A stretch of DNA of 64,000 nucleotides from Anastatus disparis. Lineage: Eukaryota > Arthropoda > Insecta > Hymenoptera > Eupelmidae. The stretch is from NCBI GenBank assembly GCA_017163975.1, contig JAFFSR010000344.1:682001-746000 (forward strand), written 5' to 3'. Below, in pieces: positions 57,519-64,000 of the stretch. Below the pieces are notes generated by a model. It had not been told where the DNA came from, searched no databases, and was given only the letters and a program-made list of their open reading frames with translations. A program made the translations under genes and the position numbers. Numbering within the stretch: position 1 is the stretch's first letter; each line of letters starts with the position of its first letter.

Positions 57519-58394
57519 TAAATAATATACATAACAATACATTAAAACTCTTTACTTTTTTCAGAGTCCGTAGATTTTTATTTAAAACAAAAAAAATTCG
57601 CCAATATGCCGTCAAATCAGAAAATTAAACACATACAAGAATGTCATGAGGTAATTGGAGTTCTTTGTGCAGAACTAAAAAAATCAAAAAAAGCTAAACG
57701 ATCAACTAAAGGTAATAAAAACTCTAAAACTAATAAAAGAAAGTGAATTTTTTTTAACATTAATTCATCAAAAGTTGATCTGAAAAAAATTTTGAACAAA
57801 AAAAAATAATAAATACATCGATAAAATATACATTAAAAACTTTATGTCTTTTATGTATATATTACATTTCATATTTAATATAGAAGACATGGAATTAAAT
57901 GTTATTTTTAACAAAATTTGAACATGAAATTTAATGTGCTTTGATAATTTTGTCAGAATTCCTTTGTAGAATCATATGAAATTCAATGCAAGAATGATGA
58001 GAAATTAATATATCTATATGATTTTAAATTTCATGTGAAATTACGTAGAACACGCATTCAATTTCATGTCTTTAACTATGTTATCAATTCTAAATTTTTC
58101 TCTTTCAAAGTTATATTATCATTTAATTTTTTATTATAATAAATTTAGATACATTTCATTTTTTGTATTATTTTATTAGAAACAGCGTCTAAATCAAATT
58201 TTGAAGAAGATAAAACGGAAAATGTTAATAATCATAAAAGTAGTGAGGTTAGTGAAGTTGATTTTGATGATAAAGATGAAAAAATTGAAAATAGTGATGA
58301 AAATGTTAATAAGGTTGAAAATGAAAATGAAGATGATGATACGGATGAACTACAATTTAGTACAGATGAGGAAACGGTGGATGAAGATTTATAA
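50012..58394 (+). CDS. BEN-domain protein, 11 exons, 550 residues
   Basis: Exons: 50012-50171, 50633-50754, 51005-51073, 51146-51274, 51588-51785, 53014-53124, 54477-54660, 56080-56174, 56259-56481, 57565-57711, 58180-58394. Every intron is GT-AG and all phases agree (1653 nt with stop). Residues 1-53 (MFAIVHFKEKSRKRKFDVVK) form a small N-terminal module. 161-226 has an ETPEV repeat. 227-263 copies the end of exon 5. 264-324 is a coiled coil. About 325-435 is the BEN domain (VHIGEGVWLQENHW, DPKAFIREMSRHVF, LKSSTITGRVSNR, KWEKLDSNKVEAI). 500-550 is acidic. BEN domains bind DNA or recruit chromatin factors, so a nuclear role is inferred. AATAAA lies 65 bp after the stop. The start is the first ATG of exon 1; an extra 5' exon cannot be excluded. 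Confidence 0.85.
50230..50470 (-). repeat. Short tandem repeat and LINE-like tail in intron 1
   Basis: A GATAGATAGATA tract (50231) followed by three to four copies of a ~32-bp unit, AATATTGCACATAAAACAAT. On the minus strand this looks like a LINE 3' end finishing in TATC repeats. Confidence 0.55.
50785..50945 (-). mobile_element. tRNA-derived SINE, copy 1 (BEN gene intron 2)
   Basis: On the minus strand: TTGATCGGTAGAATCTTGGA (A-box region), GATGCGAGTTAGAATTC (decayed B box), then a body CACCATTATACGTTACATGT and ACTTTGTTCATAAGTATACC. The body matches copy 2 in intron 9. Confidence 0.7.
51588..51785 (+). other. BEN gene exon 5, with 15-bp ETPEV coding repeat
   Basis: The exon reads EIETPEVETPEVETPEVE, about three to four copies of GAGGTTGAAACTCCT, then EVKTTEK and a tail MAATGSN at the 5' splice site. 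The in-frame 15-bp repeat suggests a region that changes length quickly. Confidence 0.85.
52283..52963. mobile_element. ~680-bp foldback element in BEN gene intron 5
   Basis: CGGTCGCTGACGACACTAGA (left) pairs with the right end (minus strand GGCGTTGACGGCACTATAGA), and CGGTAACTTTGCATTTTTTT pairs with AAAAAATGTAAAGTTACCG. The middle arms pair over CACGATATCTTAATTGTAAC and GCAAATAAGATATCGTG. Confidence 0.85.
53014..53124 (+). other. BEN gene exon 6, duplicate of the exon 5 tail
   Basis: 37 codons, STDEVKTTDKVREENKIFET and so on, ending TATTGSN. The exon 5 tail reads EVKTTEKVLKNN and so on, ending MAATGSN. Same phase, same splice context. Confidence 0.85.
53640..54130. repeat. TCGAGTTAC repeat tract in BEN gene intron 6
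   Basis: Many near-copies of the 9-mer TCGAGTTAC and its reverse complement, on both sides of an AT-rich middle (about 53780-53930), so the tract is itself an inverted repeat. Also CGACTCGACTC words. Confidence 0.8.
54780..55600. mobile_element. Inverted-repeat element in BEN gene intron 7
   Basis: AGATTACTTTATATCTTCCA (54838) pairs with the right-arm block near 55460-55480 (AATATAAAGTAATCTTTCC), and AACGTTTTATGAAAG pairs with the area near 55435. Inside lies a block (55240-55350) related to the MITE at 33640-33995 (GGATTCGCTGTC ... GAGTATTAAT). Confidence 0.65.
56520..56680 (-). mobile_element. tRNA-derived SINE, copy 2 (BEN gene intron 9)
   Basis: On the minus strand: GGTCAGCAGAGTGATAGATT (A box), GTTGGTTCGAGTTCTGATCC (good B box), then the body TCACTATACGTTACATGTGC and TTTGTGTACAGATACACCGA. 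The body is clearly the same family as copy 1. Confidence 0.8.
57440..57525. repeat. AAT trinucleotide microsatellite
   Basis: About 25 AAT units in intron 9 of the BEN gene. Confidence 0.95.
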
Positions 58395-58458
58395 AATAAG
58401 AAAAATGTTAAAGAAATATAATTGTGTAAATATTGAAATGTTATTGGCTTAATATTTA

Positions 58459-58464
58459 ATAAAA
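58459..58464 (+). terminator. Polyadenylation signal AATAAA of the BEN gene
   Basis: AATAAA 65 bp downstream of the stop codon at 58392-58394. Confidence 0.65.
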
Positions 58465-58559
58465 CGTTCATAAAATTCAGAAGTTATTCTCTGATTTACT
58501 TATGTATAATACTACTAATTTATAAAAATTCAATACTAAAGACATAAATAAAAATCTAT

Positions 58560-58900
58560 TATTATATATTATTGGATGGATTTGGTCCAAATTTTGTGTA
58601 CAATACAATCTATTTTTTTGTCTAACTGGAGGTAAAGCCATTTTAAATTAATTTTCTTAGCGTAGTTTTGATCTTAGAGCCATTTTAGTAATTTCGAAAA
58701 AAATACGATTTTTCATTTTTCTTATATTTTATGTAAACTACACGATGGATTGGTTTTAAAATGTACGTACAAGATATTTTCAACCGTTAAAAGAAGAGGA
58801 ACTTTGGAAAACTAATTTTCTTAGCAAAGTTTTAATTTTAAAATCATTTTAGTAAATATAAAAAAAATGCAAATTTTTATTTCCTTTTAATTTGTGATCT
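58560..58900 (+). repeat. Two diverged direct repeats after the BEN gene
   Basis: GATGGATTTGGTCCAAATTT (58574) and GATGGATTGGTTTTAAAATG (58745) start two ~170-bp units, each with CTAATTTTCTTAGC-like and CATTTTAGTAA words. No gene. Confidence 0.55.
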
Positions 58901-59159
58901 ATTAATTATTCCATATCATTAAAATAGAACTGTATGTATTAATATATAATATACGCTTGAATATTTAAAAATAGATATTTTTGAAAAATTGCACCTTAAT
59001 TAGGTGTATTTATTAACTGTTTTAATTCACAATTATCACATTAGAAAAATAAAAACAAATTTTCTAAACTCATAAAACTCTACGAGCAAACATAGTGCCA
59101 AAGCACTAAGCAGCGTTTTTTTTTAATACAAAGACGTATAAAGACGTATTTATTACAAA
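58901..59159. other. AT-rich spacer before the satellite
   Basis: No gene or repeat recognised. Confidence 0.5.
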
Positions 59160-62100
59160 GATGTATGATCCCCTCCCCCCTAGACTTCCTGAAAAGTTAT
59201 TTGTAGACACCCAGAAGTCAATCGATTACACTATTGGTATCAGGTACTAGATCTCATTGAGTCCCACTTCAAATTTCCTGAAGAAAATGTTCATAATAAC
59301 CTAGAAGTCGGCTAAGTCTAAAATTTGTAATAACCATTTGATCCTAATGATTTTCTCAATGAACTTCTTAAAGAAGTCGTTTGCAAACACTTGGAATCGT
59401 CTAGGATCATATTTTATATCAGATTTTCGACCTCAGTGCCCCCCAACCTAAACTTCCTGAAAAAGTTATTTTTAGACACCTAGAAATCAATCAAATTCAT
59501 TATTGGTACCAGGTCAGTGATTCTCACCTTAAACTTCCTGAAGAAGTTATTTATAAATACCTGGAAGCTGATTATATAAAGTTATTTGTAGACACCCGGA
59601 AGTCAATCGATTACACTATTGGTATCAGGTACTAGATCTCATTGAGTCCCACTTTAAATTTCCTGAAGAAAATGTTCATAATAACCTAGAAGTCGGCTAA
59701 GTCTAAAATTTGTAATAACGATTTGATCTTAATGATTTTCTCAATAAATATCTTAAAGAAGTCGTTTGCAAAAACTTGGAATCGTCTAGGACCATATTTT
59801 ATATCAGATTTTTTACCTCAGTGCCCCCCCAAACTTCCTGAAGAACTTATTTCTAGACACTTAAAAATGAATCAAATTCATTATTGGTACCAGGTCAGTG
59901 ATTCCCACCTTAACCTTCCTGAAGAAGTTATTTATAAATACCTGGAAGCTGCTTAAGTCTAAAATCTATAGAAACAATTTGATCTTAATGATTTTTCCAC
60001 TGAACTTCTTGAAGAAGTCGTTTGTAAACACTTGGAATCGTTTAGGACCATATTTTATATCGGATTTTTACCTCAGTTCCCCACCCTAAACTTCCTGAAG
60101 AAGTTATTTTTGGACACCTAGAAATCAATCAAATCCATTATTGGTACTAGGTATTGGATCTCAGTAATTCCTACTTCAAATATCCTTAAGAAATAGTTTA
60201 TAAATATCTGGATGCTGTTTAAGTCTAAAATCCATGCAAACGATTTGATCTTAATGATTTTCCCAATGAACTTCTTGAAGAAGTCGTTTGTAAACACTTG
60301 GAATCGTTTAGGACCATATTTTATATCAGATTTTCGACCTCAGTGCCCCTAACCTAAACTTCCTGAAGAAGTTATTTTTAGACACCTAGAAATCAATCAA
60401 ATTTATTCTTGGTACCAGGTCAGTGATTCTCACCTTAAACTTCCTGAAGAAGTTATTTATAAATACCTGGAAGCTGATTATATAAAGTTATTTGTAGACA
60501 CCTAGAAGTCAATCGATTACACTATTGGTATCAGGTACTAGATCTCATTGAGTCCCACTTCAAATTTCCTGAAGAAAATGTTCATAATAACCTAGAAGTC
60601 GGCTAAGTCTAAAATTTGTAATAACGATTTGATCTTAATGATTTTCTCAATGAACTTCTTAAAGAAGTCGTTTGCAAACACTTGGAATCGTCTAGGACCA
60701 TATTTTATATCGGATTTTTTACCTTAGTTCCCCCTCCCCAAACTTCCTGAAGAACTTATTTCTAGACACATAGAAATTAATCAAATTCATTATTGGTACC
60801 AGGTCAGTGATTCCCACCTTAAGCTTCCTGAAGAAGTTATTTATAAATACCTGGAAGCTGCTTAAGTCTAAAATCTATAGAAACAATTTGATCTTAATGA
60901 TTTTTCCACTGAACTTCTTGAAGAAGTCGTTTGTAAACACTTGGAATCGTTTAGGACCATATTTTATATCGGATTTTTTACCTCAGTTCCCCCCACCCTA
61001 AACTTCCTGAAGAAGTTATTTTTGGACACCTAGAAATCAATCAAATCCATTATTGGTACCAGGTATTGGATCTCAGTAATTCCTACTTCAAATATCCTTA
61101 AGAAATAGTTTATAAATATCTGGATGCTGTTTAAGTCTAAAATCTGTGCAAACGATTTGATCTTAATGATTTTCCCAATGAACTTCTTGAAGAAGTCGTT
61201 TGTAAACACTTGGAATCGTTTAGGACCATATTTTATATCAGATTTTCGACCTCAGTGCCCTTCACCCTAAACTTCCTGAAGAAGTTATTTTTGGACACCT
61301 AGAAATCAATCAAATCCATTATTGGTACCAGGTATTGGATCTCAGTAATTCCTACTTCAAATATCCTTAAGAAATAGTTTATAAATATCTGGAAGTTGCT
61401 TAAGTCTAAAATCTATAGAAACAATTTGATCTTAATGATTTTTTCACTGAACTTCTTGAAGAAGTCGTTTGTAAACACTTGGAATCGTTTAGGACCATAT
61501 TTTATATCAGATTTTTGACCTCAGTGCCCCCCACCCTAAACTTCCCGAAGAAGTTATTTTTGGACACCTAGAAATCAATCAAATTTATTCTTGGTACCAG
61601 GTCAGTGATTCTCACCTTAAACTTCCTGAAGAAGTTATTTATAAATACCTGGCAGCTGATTATATAAAGTTATTTGTAGACACCTAGAAGTCAATCGATT
61701 ACACTATTGGTATCAGGTACTAGATCTCATTGAGTCCCACTTCAAATTTCCTGAAGAAAATGTTCATAATAACCTAGAAGTCGGCTAAGTCTAAAATTTG
61801 TAATAACGATTTGATCTTAATGATTTTCTCAATAAATATCTTAAAGAAGTCGTTTGCAAAAACTTGGAATCGTCTAGGACCGTATTTTATATCAGATTTT
61901 TTACCTCAGTGCCCCCCCCAAACTTCCTAAAGAACTTATTTCTAGACACTTAAAAATGAATCAAATTCATTATTGGTACCAGGTCAGTGATTCCCACCTT
62001 AACCTTCCTGAAGAAGTTATTTATAAATACCTGGAAGCTGCTTAAGTCTAAAATCTATAGAAACAATTTGATCTTAATGATTTTCTCAATGAACTTCTTA

Positions 62101-64000
62101 AAGAAGTCGTTTGCAAAAACTTGGAATCGTCTAGGACCATATTTTATATCGGATTTTTTACCTCAGTGCCCCCCCCCCAAACTTCCTGAAGAACTTATTT
62201 CTAGACACTTGGAAATTAATCAAATTCATTATTGGTACCAGGTCAGTGATTTCCACTTTAAACTTCCTGAAGAATTTAATTATAAATACCTGGAAGTTGC
62301 TTAAGTCTAAAATCTATGCAAACGATTTGATCTTAATGATTTTCCCAATGAACTTCTTGAAGAAGTCGTTTGTAAACACTTGGAATCGTTTAGGACCATA
62401 TTTTATATCAGATTTTCGACCTCAGTGCCCCTAACCTAAACTTCCTGAAGAAGTTATTTTTAGACACCTAGAAATCAATCAAATTTATTCTTGGTACCAG
62501 GTCAGTGATTCTCACCTTAAACTTCCTGAAGAAGTTATTTATAAATACCTGGAAGCTGATTATATAAAGTTATTTGTAGACACCTAGAAGTCAATCGATT
62601 ACACTATTGGTATCAGGTACTAGATCTCATTGAGTCCCACTTCAAATTTCCTGAAGAAAATGTTCATAATAACCTAGAAGTCGGCTAAGTCTAAAATTTG
62701 TAATAACGATTTGATCTTAATGATTTTCTCAATAAATATCTTAAAGAAGTCGTTTGCAAAAACTTGGAATCGTCTAGGACCATATTTTATATCAGATTTT
62801 TTACCTCAGTGCCCCCCCAAACTTCCTGAAGAACTTATTTCTAGACACTTAAAAATGAATCAAATTCATTATTGGTACCAGGTCAGTGATTCCCACCTTA
62901 ACCTTCCTGAAGAAGTTATTTATAAATACCTGGAAGCTGCTTAAGTCTAAAATCTATAGAAACAATTTGATCTTAATGATTTTTCCACTGAACTTCTTGA
63001 AGAAGTCGTTTGTAAACACTTGGAATCGTTTAGGACCATATTTTATATCGGATTTTTTACCTCAGTTCCCCCCACCCTAAACTTCCTGAAGAAGTTATTT
63101 TTGGACACCTAGAAATCAATCAAATCCATTATTGGTACCAGGTATTGGATCTCAGTAATTCCTACTTCAAATATCCTTAAGAAATAGTTTATAAATATCT
63201 GGATGCTGTTTAAGTCTAAAATCCATGCAAACGATTTGATCTTAATGATTTTCCCAATGAACTTCTTGAAGAAGTCGTTTGTAAACACTTGGAATCGTTT
63301 AGGACCATATTTTATATCAGATTTTCGACCTCAGTGCCCCTAACCTAAACTTCCTGAAGAAGTTATTTTTAGACACCTAGAAATCAATCAAATTTATTCT
63401 TGTTACCAGGTCAGTGATTCTCACCTTAAACTTCCTGAAGAAGTTATTTATAAATACCTGGAAGCTGATTATATAAAGTTATTTGTAGACACCTAGAAGT
63501 CAATCGATTACACTATTGGTATCAGGTACTAGATCTCATTGAGTCCCACTTCAAATTTCCTGAAGAAAATGTTCATAATAACCTAGAAGTCGGCTAAGTC
63601 TAAAATTTGTAATAACGATTTGATCTTAATGATTTTCTCAATGAACTTCTTAAAGAAGTCGTTTGCAAACACTTGGAATCGTCTAGGACCATATTTTATA
63701 TCGGATTTTTTACCTTAGTTCCCCCTCCCCAAACTTCCTGAAGAACTTATTTCTAGACACATAGAAATTAATCAAATTCATTATTGGTACCAGGTCAGTG
63801 ATTCCCACCTTAAGCTTCCTGAAGAAGTTATTTATAAATACCTGGAAGCTGCTTAAGTCTAAAATCTATAGAAACAATTTGATCTTAATGATTTTTCCAC
63901 TGAACTTCTTGAAGAAGTCGTTTGTAAACACTTGGAATCGTTTAGGACCATATTTTATATCGGATTTTTTACCTCAGTTCCCCACACCTAAACTTCCTGA
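59160..64000 (+). repeat. Satellite array with nested periodicity, runs off the window
   Basis: Sub-units of ~80-91 bp, each starting ACTTCTTGAAGAAG, ACTTCCTGAAGAAG or ATATCCTTAAGAAA, group into ~265-bp trimers (for example ACTTCTTGAAGAAGTCG at 60003 and 60268). A marker, GATTATATAAAGTTATTTG, recurs near 59570, 60476, 61658, 62558 and 63467, that is at steps of about 906, 1182, 900 and 909 bp. Sequence from 59.57 kb repeats almost exactly 2988 bp further on. Frames open here (LPEEVIYKYLE on one frame, FLKKLFINTWK on another) are by-products of the repeats. Confidence 0.92.

Noticed and set aside
58232..58471. Antisense Ser-rich frame over the last BEN exon
   Set aside because: Complement of the acidic GAT/GAA codons of exon 11; the sense strand has the consistent splice phases and polyadenylation signal.
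59723..63080. Several frames of 60-105 codons with FLKKLFINTWK or LPEEVIYKYLE repeats
   Set aside because: They follow the satellite unit, occur in two frames at once, are broken by stops and sub-unit length changes, and have no splice or start context. They are by-products of the repeat.

Overview
This window is AT-rich nuclear DNA of an insect. Insect-type non-LTR elements (R1, I and jockey/CR1-like), mariner-like elements with insect-type sequences, Helitrons, many MITEs and a spliced gene with small GT-AG introns all support this. A hymenopteran, perhaps a parasitoid wasp, would fit the mariner types and the BEN-domain gene, but that is inference and the species cannot be named. No prokaryotic operon, CRISPR array, rRNA or clear functional tRNA gene was seen.

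Layout. 0-6.1 kb: a broken jockey/CR1-like LINE (endonuclease and reverse transcriptase, interrupted by a foldback MITE), then an ORF1 fragment and an endonuclease scrap. 6.1-7.4 kb: a DNA element with terminal inverted repeats (TIRs) carrying an unrecognised exon. 7.4-9.7 kb: a decayed R1-clade LINE on the minus strand. 10.1-11.8 kb: a pogo-like MITE and a long foldback element. 12.5-18.0 kb: a full-length I-clade LINE on the minus strand, with an 8-bp target-site duplication and a single frameshift. 19.8-27.2 kb: two mariner-like elements, each flanked by inverted arrays of subterminal repeats that share a core motif. 27-43 kb: Helitron ends, foldback elements, TTAA-type MITEs, microsatellites and a satellite block. 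43.5-46.4 kb: a CACTA-like transposase split by a 321-bp MITE; taking the MITE out rejoins the frame. 46.6-48.9 kb: a 2.4-kb foldback element.

50.0-58.4 kb holds the only convincing host gene. I reconstructed 11 exons by eye, with consistent GT-AG junctions and phases, encoding a 550-residue BEN-domain protein with an ETPEV repeat region, a duplicated exon, a coiled coil and an acidic tail. Its introns hold two copies of a tRNA-derived SINE, a foldback element and other repeats. From 59.2 kb to the end of the window is a satellite built of ~88-bp units, ~265-bp trimers and ~0.9-kb and ~3-kb higher-order repeats. Its inverted relative lies at 41.4-42.6 kb.

The transposon genes are mostly dead copies and do not form a pathway. 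The BEN gene is probably a nuclear DNA- or chromatin-binding protein. The closest thing to a system here is the two mariner elements with shared subterminal arrays, together with the dense set of long hairpins that could feed small-RNA pathways if transcribed.
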